From Mycetocola_A sp015752285 (GTDB lineage Bacteria; Actinomycetota; Actinomycetes; Actinomycetales; Microbacteriaceae), in assembly GCF_015752285.1 (NCBI RefSeq), contig NZ_JADOUY010000006.1, forward strand, positions 117,956 to 181,955: a DNA stretch of 64,000 bases, read 5' to 3'. A program made the position numbers and the translations under genes. Under the pieces are notes generated by a model. The model saw only the letters and a list, made by a program, of their open reading frames with translations, had not been told where the DNA came from and did no database searches. Of the stretch, positions 31,828 through 39,789 are shown piece by piece. The stretch's first letter is position 1. Every line of letters starts with the position of its first letter.

Positions 31828-32474
31828 GCGCCGATTCCCGACCAACTGTCGTCGTCCTCGACTACGGCAGCGGCAACGTGCACTCCGCAGTGAAGGCTCT
31901 GGAAGCGGCAGGCGCCTCGGTGGAACTTACCGGCGACCACACGCGTGCATTCGAGGCAGACGGTCTTGTGGTGCCCGGCGTCGGTGCGTTCAGCGCCGTG
32001 ATGCAGCAACTCGTGAACTCGCGCAGCGCCGAAGTGATCGACCGGAGGCTGGCCGGCGGCCGCAAGGTTCTCGGGATATGCGTCGGCATGCAGATCCTCT
32101 TCGAGCACGGGGTCGAACGCGGCGTCGACACCGAAGGCCTCGGCGAATGGCCTGGCGCTGTCACCGAGCTCGATTCGCCCGTTCTCCCGCACATGGGCTG
32201 GAACACCATCGATGCTCCAACGGACTCGGTGCTGTTCCGCGGTCTGCACGACGAACGCTTCTACTTCGTTCACTCGTTCGCAGCCCAGCACTGGACCCTC
32301 GACGTGATGCCTCCGTTCCCTCAGCCGCAGGTGACCTGGTCGGAACACGGAGCCCGTTTCGTTGCTGCCGTCGAGAACGGTCCTCTCTCCGCCACCCAGT
32401 TCCACCCCGAGAAGTCAGGGGAGGCCGGCATCCGTCTGCTGTCGAACTGGACCGAGAGCCTTTCCACCGACTGA
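31824..32474 (+). CDS. hisH: Imidazole glycerol phosphate synthase, glutaminase subunit HisH
   Basis: A 216-residue class I glutamine amidotransferase feeding ammonia to HisF. The triad is the Cys in GICVGMQILFEHG plus His and Glu in ATQFHPEKSG. GTG start in a GTGA overlap with hisB. HisF itself is not in the window. Confidence 0.95.
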   Translation: MSADSRPTVVVLDYGSGNVHSAVKALEAAGASVELTGDHTRAFEADGLVVPGVGAFSAVMQQLVNSRSAEVIDRRLAGGRKVLGICVGMQILFEHGVERGVDTEGLGEWPGAVTELDSPVLPHMGWNTIDAPTDSVLFRGLHDERFYFVHSFAAQHWTLDVMPPFPQPQVTWSEHGARFVAAVENGPLSATQFHPEKSGEAGIRLLSNWTESLSTD

Positions 32475-32520
32475 CACTGCGGCATTCGTTTTTCCGCACC
32501 CGATCAACCAAGGACTATTC

Positions 32521-33267
32521 ATGAGTGAGTTCAACACGACCCCGAAGCTCGTCCTGCTTCCGGCCGTCGATGTCGCCGACGGGAAGGCCGTGCGGCTGAC
32601 CCAGGGCGAAGCCGGAACCGAGACGAACTACGGCGACCCCGTCGACGCGGCCGCCGACTGGGCGAGCCAGGGCGCCGAGTGGATCCACCTCGTCGACCTT
32701 GACGCGGCATTCGGCCGGGGGAACAACTCCGGTGTCATCCGCAAAGTGATCAAGCAGGTGCGTGGGGTGAACGTCGAACTGTCGGGAGGCATCCGTGATG
32801 ACGCGTCCCTGGAAGCGGCACTCGCGACGGGTGCGAAGCGCATCAACCTCGGCACGGCTGCCCTCGAAAACCCGGAGTGGGCGGCGAACGTCATCGGGCA
32901 ATACGGCGAGGCTGTCGCTGTCGGCCTCGACGTGCGCGGAACGACTCTCGCCGCTCGCGGCTGGACCAGGGACGGCGGTGACCTCTGGACTGTCATCGAC
33001 CGCCTCGAACAGGCCGGGTGCGCCCGGTACGTGCTCACCGACGTCACCAAGGACGGCACACTGCAGGGTCCCAATCTGGACCTCCTCCGGCAGGTGATGG
33101 AGCGCACCAACCGCCCGGTCATCGCTTCGGGCGGAGTATCGAGCCTCCACGACCTCGTCGCTCTGCGCTCTCTCGTTCCACTCGGGCTCGAGGGCGCGAT
33201 CGTCGGAAAGGCTCTCTACGCCGGCGCGTTCACGCTGGCTGAGGCGCTGGATGTCGCATCCGACTAA
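32521..33267 (+). CDS. hisA: Phosphoribosyl isomerase HisA/PriA
   Basis: A 248-residue (beta-alpha)8 isomerase for ProFAR in histidine synthesis. Catalytic Asp residues fit LLPAVDVADGKAVRL and YVLTDVTKDGTLQGPN. In actinobacteria the enzyme is usually PriA, serving both histidine and tryptophan pathways. Features such as GLDVRGTTLAARGWTRDGGDLW resemble PriA, but dual function is inference and depends on trpF being absent elsewhere. It is 46 bp behind hisH, with AAGGA upstream of the ATG. It overlaps the next gene by 17 bp. Confidence 0.93.
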   Translation: MSEFNTTPKLVLLPAVDVADGKAVRLTQGEAGTETNYGDPVDAAADWASQGAEWIHLVDLDAAFGRGNNSGVIRKVIKQVRGVNVELSGGIRDDASLEAALATGAKRINLGTAALENPEWAANVIGQYGEAVAVGLDVRGTTLAARGWTRDGGDLWTVIDRLEQAGCARYVLTDVTKDGTLQGPNLDLLRQVMERTNRPVIASGGVSSLHDLVALRSLVPLGLEGAIVGKALYAGAFTLAEALDVASD

Positions 33268-34018
33268 TTCCGCGGACTCCGCAGGTCAGCCGTGGGAAGG
33301 CCGATCGTTCGACGACAACGCTTTTTCCTCGGACGACGGATCGGCTCCGCCGCACCTGATCGATGCGCTCACGCGATTCCGCAGCGGTAGCACCGGCGAG
33401 TCGGAGGTTGTGGATGCGTTCCGCACAGCCCGCCTGCTCATCCCGCTCGTGGCGCACGCCGGCGACGTGGGAGTGGGCCCGAACGGTCAGATCGTCGACA
33501 AAACGCAGGAACTCTCGATCGTCACCGTCGCTGGCCCCGATGGGAGGAACGTTCTCCCCGTGTTTTCCTCCGTCATGGCCATGTCCGTCTGGAACCCGAT
33601 CGCTCGACCGGTTCCGGCCGACGGGGTCAGGGTGGCACTCGCAGCTGCCAGTGAGCAGACCGACCTGGTCGTCCTCGACCCGACGAGCGAGACCGAGTTC
33701 GCGCTCCGCCGACCGGCGCTGTGGGCGGTCGCGCAGTCACAGCCCTGGCAGCCCGGATACCTCGACCCCGACGTTCTGGGCGCGTTTCTGACGAGCGTGA
33801 GGACGGAACTCGCCGTCCTCGATGTCCGGCTCGACGCCGGAGATCGGTCTGCCAGGCTCAGTGGGCCCGAGGTGGTGGTTCGCCTCGAACTCATCGATGG
33901 TCTGACCCGCGCTGAGCTCGACGCGACCCTGAATCGGCTTGCGCAGCGGTGGGCAGCCGACGACACGATTGCCACGCGGGTCGACTCCCTCCGTGTGACC
34001 CTCGCGGCGTCGAGTTGA
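33251..34018 (+). CDS. SseB family protein
   Basis: A 255-residue protein whose central part (ARLLIPLVAHAGDVGVG ... LSIVTVAGPDGRNVLPVFSSVMAMSVWNPIARPVPADG) is the SseB N-terminal fold. It commonly sits next to hisA in actinobacteria. Its start lies inside hisA (17-bp overlap). Biochemical function is not known. Confidence 0.83.
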   Translation: MSHPTNSADSAGQPWEGRSFDDNAFSSDDGSAPPHLIDALTRFRSGSTGESEVVDAFRTARLLIPLVAHAGDVGVGPNGQIVDKTQELSIVTVAGPDGRNVLPVFSSVMAMSVWNPIARPVPADGVRVALAAASEQTDLVVLDPTSETEFALRRPALWAVAQSQPWQPGYLDPDVLGAFLTSVRTELAVLDVRLDAGDRSARLSGPEVVVRLELIDGLTRAELDATLNRLAQRWAADDTIATRVDSLRVTLAASS

Positions 34019-34089
34019 CAGCCGGTTTGACCCCGTCGGTGGTGCCGTCGCATGCCTCGGGTGCATAGTGGAATCCGGAAGGGATCACG

Positions 34090-34596
34090 ATGCCAGAAGC
34101 CACAGGACATGTGACGGCGGTCGACGCGGGAACATTCGACCTCATCCTCACCCGTACCTTCGAGACACCGGCCGCCGACCTGTGGGCGAGTCTCACCGAC
34201 CCGAGCCGAACAGCCGCCTGGCTGGGGCCGTGGCGGGGTGAGCCGCGCGTCGGGGAGACGATCGAACTGCAGATGGCGTTCGAGGAGGGCGACGCCTGGA
34301 GCTCAGTCCGCATCGATCACTGCGACGCGCCGAAACGGATCGCAGTGACCGTCCTTAATGAGTCAGGAGACTGGGCTCTGGGAGCACGGCTCGACGAGGG
34401 CGACGGCGGCACACGGCTCACCTTCATTCACCACCTCGACGACCCGGCACTCGCCGAGTATTCGGGACCCGGCTGGGAGTATTACCTCGACAACCTGGTC
34501 GCGGTCAGGGCAGGGACGCCGCTTCCGGACTTCGCCGACTACTACCCGGCACAAGCCGACTACTTTCTCGGGGAGATCCGCCGCGCGCAGGAATAG
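34090..34596 (+). CDS. SRPBCC/AHSA1-type ligand-binding protein
   Basis: A 168-residue START/AHSA1-like protein, seen from FDLILTRTFETPAADLWASLTDPSRTAAWLGPWRGEPRVGETIEL and the C-terminal helix GWEYYLDNLVAVRAGTP. These small barrels bind hydrophobic ligands; no specific ligand can be named. Preceded by GAAGGGATC, 72 bp after the SseB gene. Confidence 0.85.
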   Translation: MPEATGHVTAVDAGTFDLILTRTFETPAADLWASLTDPSRTAAWLGPWRGEPRVGETIELQMAFEEGDAWSSVRIDHCDAPKRIAVTVLNESGDWALGARLDEGDGGTRLTFIHHLDDPALAEYSGPGWEYYLDNLVAVRAGTPLPDFADYYPAQADYFLGEIRRAQE

Positions 34597-34723
34597 CAGC
34601 GACGCCAGCCAGCAGTTCGAGGACAGAGCTCCAACGCGTGTACACGCACCACACGAACTGCGCGGCCGGAATCGCGGGTGGCGCAATATGTACGGGCTCG
34701 ACCGATTGCGCCATACTGACCAC

Positions 34724-35182
34724 ATGACCACGGCTCAACCCCCGGCGCGGCGGACCCTTCTCGTGCTCCTGAGCGTGCTCGCCGTACTGGTGATCATCGC
34801 TTTCGTCGCGGTTTTCACCCGCGGCGAGCCGGCGCTCCTCGACGAGTCCACTCCCGAAGGCGTGGTCCAGCGTTACTCCGCCGCCGTTCTCGACGGCGAT
34901 GAGGACGCCGCGATCGAGTACCTGGCGGACGACGTGCAGGACGAATGCGGCACGGTCGAGAACTTCGCGTCAGACGACATCCGGATGACGCTGGTATCGA
35001 CGAGTCTGCGTGACGATTCGGCCGATGTCGATGTTCTCATCACGACAGGCGGCGGGGGCCCGTTCGGTTCGGAATACAGCTATGAGGAGAGCTTCCGCCT
35101 GGTGAAGGCGGGGGAGGGCTGGCGGGTGGAGACCGCCCCGTGGGAGCTGGCCGTGTGCCAGATGGACGGGGTCGTCGAGTGA
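34724..35182 (+). CDS. Hypothetical membrane-anchored protein
   Basis: A 152-residue protein with one N-terminal membrane anchor (LLVLLSVLAVLVIIAFVAVFT, residues 12-32) and an outside domain resembling NTF2/DUF4878-type lumazine-like folds (STPEGVVQRYSAAVLDGDEDAAIEYLADDVQ ... FRLVKAGEGWRVETAPW). No lipobox. ATG at 34724 is chosen; an ATG 36 bp upstream is possible. It overlaps the next gene by 4 bp, so the two are probably cotranslated. Function unknown. Confidence 0.78.
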   Translation: MTTAQPPARRTLLVLLSVLAVLVIIAFVAVFTRGEPALLDESTPEGVVQRYSAAVLDGDEDAAIEYLADDVQDECGTVENFASDDIRMTLVSTSLRDDSADVDVLITTGGGGPFGSEYSYEESFRLVKAGEGWRVETAPWELAVCQMDGVVE

Positions 35183-36837
35183 CCACGTCACCGGCCACCT
35201 ACCGCGAACAGCGACCGGCGTCGACGGCAGGGCAGACCGTGCGTCGCGTTATCGTCTTCACGTTGCTCTTCACCCTCGTCGTCATCACGGCCACCGGGAT
35301 CCAGTCGCTGGTCGCGCTTCTCCTCGAGAGCGGCACCACCATCGTCGGGACCGAGACGTCGACGGTCGCCCAGGCTCTGGCGTTCACCCTTGTCGGCGGT
35401 CCGATCGCCGCGGCGCTGTGGTGGTTCGTCTGGAGACGCGCGGCCGAACCCGGTGAACGCGGAGCCGTCGCATGGGGACTGTACCTCGCGGCCGTGCTGA
35501 TCGTTTCCCTGATTGCATTCACCACGGCGCTCCTGGGCACCGCCGCCGCGCTCGTCGGGGGCGACTGGGAAGCATCGAGTTTCTCAACCGGGATCGTCTG
35601 GGCTGCCGTCTGGGTCTGGCACCGCTGGATGTGGAGACATCCGTTCAGGGGTTCGATCCGTCTCGCCACGGTTCCGTCGGTCCTCGGCGCGGCATTCGGA
35701 CTCATCGTCGGGGTCAGCGGCACGCTCGGCGCACTTTCCGGTCTCTTCGACGCAGCCATCAGCGGGTTCACGGCGGCGTCCACGATCGGTGGACCGTGGT
35801 GGGAAGGTCCGCTTGGGTCCCTGGTGTGGGCGATCGGCGGAGGCGCCGTCTGGGTGTGGCACTGGTTCATGGAGCGCGCGGGCGCCACCGTCACCGGTTT
35901 GTCCAACGTGGCCCTCGTCGCACTCGGAATCCTTGGAGGCACCCTCATCACCCTCGGCGGAATCGCAACCGCCCTCTTCGTGGCCCTCCGGTTGCTGTTC
36001 GATTCGGCTGATCCCATCCGTGAACTGCTGGCTCCGCTCCCGCTGGCGATCGCCGCAGCTGCGATCGGTGCCATCGTCTGGGTCTATCACCGCGGAGTCG
36101 CCGATCTCAGAAGCCCGTCCACCAGACAGGCCGGCGTCCTGGCAACGAGTGGAGTTGCTCTCGTCGCGGCCGCGTCGGGGATCGGGGTCATCGTGAACTC
36201 GGCTCTCGGCATCCTCGTCGAACCACTCGCCGGAGGCGACACGCGCACCCTGTTGCTGGGTGGCCTGAGTGTTCTTCTCGTGGGTGGACCGGTCTGGTGG
36301 CTGACCTGGCGTCCGCTTTCTCCGGCGGATGCCGCTGAGTCGTCGACCGGTCGGCGCATCTACCTGATCGCCGTCTTCGGTCTCAGCGCCGTCGTTGCGC
36401 TCATCACCCTGCTTGTGATCGGATTCCGGCTGTTCGAGGTCTTTCTCGATGGAGGATCCGACCTCGTGGACCAGATCCGTGCTCCACTGGGCCTGCTGAC
36501 GGCAACAGTGCTGGTCGCCGGCTATCACTTCACGGTCTGGAGGCATGATCGGGCCGACGCGATCGCGTCAGCGCCGACCGTTCGCCCGCGGACGATCGGC
36601 GACGTGATTCTCGTCACGGCCGCAGACCCCGCGCCGCTCGCGGAGGCGATCGAATCAACATCCGGTGCGGCAGTCACGGTGTGGCGTCGGGCGACGCAGG
36701 GGACGCAGGGGACATCGGTCGAGTCGGCCCCGGATCCCGACGTTCTCGCGCGGGCACTCGAGGGAGTGTCGGGCAACCGGGTCCTGGTCGTCCTCGGCCC
36801 GGGCGACCGCCTCGACGTGATCCCGCTGGCCGACTGA
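35179..36837 (+). CDS. Large repeat-built membrane protein (DUF5671-like)
   Basis: A 552-residue protein with about twelve membrane segments. The same unit recurs six times: a helix pair ending in a Trp-rich motif with basic residues, namely ALWWFVWRR, AVWVWHRWMWR, AVWVWHWFMER, IVWVYHRG, PVWWLTWRP and FTVWRHDR, spaced roughly 65-90 residues. This is the layout of DUF5671 repeats. The last ~75 residues are soluble (PRTIGDVILVTAADPAPLAEAIESTSGAAVTVW). GTG start overlaps the preceding anchored protein. Function unknown; the pair may act together at the membrane. Confidence 0.8.
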   Translation: MTTSPATYREQRPASTAGQTVRRVIVFTLLFTLVVITATGIQSLVALLLESGTTIVGTETSTVAQALAFTLVGGPIAAALWWFVWRRAAEPGERGAVAWGLYLAAVLIVSLIAFTTALLGTAAALVGGDWEASSFSTGIVWAAVWVWHRWMWRHPFRGSIRLATVPSVLGAAFGLIVGVSGTLGALSGLFDAAISGFTAASTIGGPWWEGPLGSLVWAIGGGAVWVWHWFMERAGATVTGLSNVALVALGILGGTLITLGGIATALFVALRLLFDSADPIRELLAPLPLAIAAAAIGAIVWVYHRGVADLRSPSTRQAGVLATSGVALVAAASGIGVIVNSALGILVEPLAGGDTRTLLLGGLSVLLVGGPVWWLTWRPLSPADAAESSTGRRIYLIAVFGLSAVVALITLLVIGFRLFEVFLDGGSDLVDQIRAPLGLLTATVLVAGYHFTVWRHDRADAIASAPTVRPRTIGDVILVTAADPAPLAEAIESTSGAAVTVWRRATQGTQGTSVESAPDPDVLARALEGVSGNRVLVVLGPGDRLDVIPLAD

Positions 36838-36904
36838 CCGCAGCCTCCCAGCCGCTCGTCAGCTGAACCGAGCGAGGCGGGGCGACCGCATATTAGGCCC
36901 AGGG

Positions 36905-36922
36905 CGTGGACGGGCGTCCACG
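36905..36922. terminator. Hairpin between convergent genes
   Basis: CGTGGAC GGGC GTCCACG: a 7-bp perfect stem with a 4-nt loop, midway between the DUF5671-like gene (ends 36837) and the minus-strand DUF1844 gene (ends 36961). No T-run on either side. Confidence 0.5.
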
Positions 36923-36960
36923 GGCGGGGACGCCGCACACGCCGCGGAGCGGTGAAAGTG

Positions 36961-37326
36961 CTAGTTGACTGGCCCCGTCCATTTTTCGCCCGGCCCTTTA
37001 CCGATCGCATCCGGGATGACGGATGCCTCGCGGAACGCCAGCTGCAGGGACCTCAGCCCGTCACGGAGGCTCCGGGCGTGCATGTCACTGATCTCGGGTG
37101 CTCCTGCGGTGATGAGTCCGGCGAGGGCATTGATGAGTTTGCGTGCTTCGTCGAGGTCGATCTGGCTGTCAGGGTCGTCTGCGAGACCACATTTGACGGC
37201 GGCTGCGCTCATGAGGTGGACGGCAGTGGTGGTGATCACCTCGACGGCTCCGACGTCGGCGATGTCGCGCGTGGCATCCGCTGCCGCGTCTTCGACGTTG
37301 TCGTAAGGGGATTCGTTAGTGCTCAA
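36961..37326 (-). CDS. DUF1844 family protein
   Basis: A 121-residue protein recognised by VITTTAVHLMSAAAVKCGLADD and DLDEARKLINALAGLI, the DUF1844 core, and by its divergent position next to infC, which is widespread in actinobacteria. The start is a TTG: 37326 has AGAGG at 6 nt, whereas the TTG at 37332 touches that AGAGG. No ATG or GTG is available upstream. Function unknown. Confidence 0.82.
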   Translation of the reverse strand: MSTNESPYDNVEDAAADATRDIADVGAVEVITTTAVHLMSAAAVKCGLADDPDSQIDLDEARKLINALAGLITAGAPEISDMHARSLRDGLRSLQLAFREASVIPDAIGKGPGEKWTGPVN

Positions 37327-37594
37327 TGCCAACCTCTGCTAGACTCTAAGACGGCTCCGGGACAATGTTCCGGTACGAAAGAGGATTTTTCCCACCCGCG
37401 CTTGACCGCTTCACTAAGGTTACCGGGTTGTTGTGCTCCGCCAGACGCGTGGTCTCCACGCTGAGGTAGTCAGGGTACGAGCCGCTGTGATGGTTTCGAC
37501 CGTCGTGGCTGCGTGTGTGATTTCTCCTCTCTCGCCCGATGACGGCATCCGTCGTCATCGGTGGTAAACGAGATTTGAGTTAGAGGAGTTACGC
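37327..37594 (+). promoter_or_regulatory. infC promoter and long leader
   Basis: 268 bp between divergent DUF1844 and infC. A -10-like TAGACT lies at 37339-37344 on the plus strand. The leader then could exceed 230 nt and holds two hairpins: CCGGGAC/GTTCCGG around 37356-37372, and CCGATGACG (37536-37544) with CGTCATCGG (37553-37561), an 8-nt loop. The position upstream of infC-rpmI-rplT suggests autogenous control by IF3 or L20, but I cannot match it to a named leader family. Confidence 0.5.
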
Positions 37595-38179
37595 ATTAGC
37601 GATCCCCGTACAAACGACCGTATCCGCGTCCCCGAGGTCCGCCTCGTCGGTCCCGCCGGAGAACAGGTCGGCGTCGTCAAAATTGAGGTGGCGTTGAGCC
37701 TGGCGCAGGATGCCGACCTCGATCTCGTCGAGGTCGCTCCGAACTCCAAGCCACCGGTCGCAAAGATCATGGATTACGGCAAGTTCAAGTACGAGGCTGC
37801 GCAGAAGGCCAAGGAGGCCAGGCGCAACCAGGCGAACACGATCCTCAAAGAGGTCCGTTTCCGTCTCAAGATCGACACGCACGACTACGAGACAAAGCGC
37901 AAGCGCGCCGAGGGCTTCCTCAAGGCAGGCGACAAGGTCAAGGCAATGATCCTGTTCCGCGGCCGTGAGCAGTCCCGCCCCGACCAGGGTGTGCGCTTGC
38001 TCCAAAAATTTGCCGAAGATGTGGCGGAGTTGGGCACTGTTGAGTCCTCTCCGACCATCGACGGTCGAAACATGGTCATGGTGATCGGGCCTCTGAAGAA
38101 CAAGTCAGAGGCCAAAGCCGAGGCCAACGCACATCGTGCTGCCACTAAGGCAGCGAAGCAGGAGGAAAACAATGCCTAA
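37595..38179 (+). CDS. infC: Translation initiation factor IF-3 (ATT start)
   Basis: A 194-residue IF-3 that keeps 30S subunits free and proofreads start codons. The conserved N-terminal segment (NDRIRVPEVRLVGPAGEQVGVV) lies upstream of the first ATG/GTG/TTG-type codon, and the frame extends back only to an ATT at 37595, with GAGGAG 7 nt before it. An ATT start is the known device by which IF-3 represses its own translation, so I choose it. The linker is KYEAAQKAKEARRNQ and the C-terminal domain runs from VRFRLKIDTHDYETK. A GTG at 37688 would delete 31 conserved residues. Overlaps rpmI by 8 bp. Confidence 0.95.
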   Translation: MSDPRTNDRIRVPEVRLVGPAGEQVGVVKIEVALSLAQDADLDLVEVAPNSKPPVAKIMDYGKFKYEAAQKAKEARRNQANTILKEVRFRLKIDTHDYETKRKRAEGFLKAGDKVKAMILFRGREQSRPDQGVRLLQKFAEDVAELGTVESSPTIDGRNMVMVIGPLKNKSEAKAEANAHRAATKAAKQEENNA

Positions 38180-38366
38180 GCAGAAGACCCACTCTGGGGC
38201 CAAGAAGCGCTTCAAGCTCACCGGTTCCGGCAAGATCAAGAAGCAGCAGTCGGGCATGCGTCACAACCTCGAGGTGAAGTCCGGCCAGCGCAAGCGTCGC
38301 CTGAACACCGACCAGCTTGTTTCGAAGGCCGACACCAAGAACATCAAGAAGCTTCTCGGTCGCTAG
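38172..38366 (+). CDS. rpmI: 50S ribosomal protein bL35
   Basis: A 64-residue, very basic protein with the standard start MPKQKTHSGAKKRFKLTGSG and end KKLLGR. GGAGG precedes the ATG within infC. Middle gene of infC-rpmI-rplT. Confidence 0.98.
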   Translation: MPKQKTHSGAKKRFKLTGSGKIKKQQSGMRHNLEVKSGQRKRRLNTDQLVSKADTKNIKKLLGR

Positions 38367-38392
38367 ACCAGACCCGTTAGGAATATAGACAA

Positions 38393-38785
38393 ATGGCAAG
38401 AGTAAAAAGGGCGGTAAACGCTCACAAGAAGCGTCGTAAGATCCTTGAGCGCGCCGAGGGTTACCGCGGTCAGCGTTCACGCCTGTACCGCAAGGCCAAG
38501 GAGCAGGTCACCCACTCCATGGTTTACGCGTACCGTGACCGCCGCCAGAAGAAGGGTGACTTCCGTCGCCTCTGGATCCAGCGGATCAACGCGGCATCGC
38601 GTGCCAACGGCCTTACGTACAACCGCCTCATCCAGGGTCTCGGCCTTGCCGGCATCGAGGTCGACCGTCGCATCCTCGCTGAACTCGCCGTTCACGAGCC
38701 CGCGACCTTCGCCGCCCTCGTCGAGAGCGCCAAGAAGGCTCTCCCCGCCGACACGTCGGCTCCGAAGGCTGACGCTGCAGCGTAG
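38393..38785 (+). CDS. rplT: 50S ribosomal protein bL20
   Basis: A 130-residue L20 needed early in 50S assembly. The N-terminal tail ARVKRAVNAHKKRRKILERA and core RINAASRANGLTYNRLIQGL are typical. The C-terminus has an extra ~12 residues (PADTSAPKADAAA). A strong terminator follows at 38804. Confidence 0.98.
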   Translation: MARVKRAVNAHKKRRKILERAEGYRGQRSRLYRKAKEQVTHSMVYAYRDRRQKKGDFRRLWIQRINAASRANGLTYNRLIQGLGLAGIEVDRRILAELAVHEPATFAALVESAKKALPADTSAPKADAAA

Positions 38786-38803
38786 TCCACTGCCTCTTGC
38801 GAG

Positions 38804-38835
38804 AAGGGCGCCCCGCCTCGGCTGGGCGCCCTTTT
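38804..38835 (+). terminator. Rho-independent terminator after rplT
   Basis: AAGGGCGCC at 38804-38812 pairs with GGCGCCCTT at 38825-38833, with a 12-nt loop and TTTT at 38832-38835. It ends the infC-rpmI-rplT transcript. Confidence 0.92.
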
Positions 38836-38892
38836 CTGTTGCCTGGCGGCGGGCCTCCGGGTCGCTGAGGCACCCGCCCCTAGACTGGGGGC

Positions 38893-39702
38893 GTGCTCGA
38901 TAACCCCCGTTCTCCGCGCGTCCGATCGGTCGCCAAGCTCGCCAAACGACCCGCCCGCGCCGAGACCGGCCTGTTTCTCCTCGAGGGTCCTCAGGCGGTC
39001 TCCGAGGCTCTGACCTTCCGGCCCCAGGTGCTCGTCGAGCTGTACGCGACGCCGACCGCCCTGGAGCGGTACACCGAGATCGCACAGGCTGCCGTTGATG
39101 CCGGCGTCGACGTCGAGTTCGTCACCGAAGAGGTGCTCAACGTGATGAGCGACACGGTGACGCCGCAGGGCTTCATCGCGGTCGCCCACCAGTTCCCGAC
39201 ATCGATGAAAGATATCTTCGCCGCCGGCCCCCGACTCATCGCCATTCTCGAAGAGGTGCGTGATCCGGGCAATCTCGGCACCATCATCCGGGCCGCTGAC
39301 AGCGCAGGGGCGGATGCCGTCATCCTGACCGGACGTACCGTCGACCTCTATAACCCCAAGGTTGTCCGGTCGACAACCGGTTCGCTCTTCCACCTGCCGA
39401 TCGCAGTCGGAGTCGAGCTTCCGGCCGTCATCGAGCGGGCCCGCGCCGCCGGCCTTCGCGTCCTCGCCGCCGACGTGAAGGGGGAGAGCCTCCTCGACGC
39501 GCGCACCTCAGGTGAACTCGTGCAGCCGACAGCGTGGCTGTTCGGCAACGAAGCGCACGGCCTCAGTGACGAGCAGCTTCCGCTGGCGGATGCCGCGATC
39601 ATGGTGCCTATTTATGGTCACGCGGAGTCGATGAATCTCGCGACGGCAGCATCCGTTTGCCTGTACGAATCCGCGTTCGCACAGCGCGCCGAGACGGTCT
39701 GA
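38893..39702 (+). CDS. SpoU/TrmH family RNA 2'-O-methyltransferase
   Basis: A 269-residue SPOUT enzyme with an N-terminal substrate-binding domain (FLLEGPQAVSEAL). The knotted SAM domain carries motif 1 EEVRDPGNLGTIIRAADSAGA, motif 2 LFGNEAHGLSDEQL and motif 3 PIYGHAESMNLATAASVCLYE. Such genes follow rplT in actinobacteria. Likely modifies a ribose in 23S rRNA; TsnR-like resistance function is possible but not indicated. GTG start 6 nt after TAGACT (38881-38886). Confidence 0.92.
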   Translation: MLDNPRSPRVRSVAKLAKRPARAETGLFLLEGPQAVSEALTFRPQVLVELYATPTALERYTEIAQAAVDAGVDVEFVTEEVLNVMSDTVTPQGFIAVAHQFPTSMKDIFAAGPRLIAILEEVRDPGNLGTIIRAADSAGADAVILTGRTVDLYNPKVVRSTTGSLFHLPIAVGVELPAVIERARAAGLRVLAADVKGESLLDARTSGELVQPTAWLFGNEAHGLSDEQLPLADAAIMVPIYGHAESMNLATAASVCLYESAFAQRAETV

Positions 39703-39721
39703 GTTCGTTCCCGGTGTCTTG

Positions 39722-39765
39722 GTTACAACTGAGTAACGGGGACAGGTCCGTCATGCGCCGGAAAC
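39722..39765 (+). promoter_or_regulatory. Candidate GlnR-type operator upstream of gluA
   Basis: GTTAC-AACTGA-GTAAC at 39722-39737 matches the actinobacterial GlnR half-site pair gTnAc-N6-GnAAc exactly. A second, weaker pair, GTCAT-N6-GAAAC, is at 39750-39765. The sites end 12-25 bp before the proposed -10 (TACGTT, 39777-39782) of a glutamate-uptake operon, a sensible target for nitrogen control. Spacing between pairs is 12 rather than the usual 6 nt. Confidence 0.5.
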
Positions 39766-39789
39766 ACTGAGTCCCCTACGTTAGATTCC

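Noticed and set aside
33251..33267. Frameshift or fusion between hisA and the SseB gene
   Set aside because: Both products have complete, expected ends; a 17-bp overlap is ordinary translational coupling.
36838..36960. tRNA-like cloverleaf
   Set aside because: One 7-bp hairpin only; no T-arm GGTTCRA sequence or acceptor pairing.
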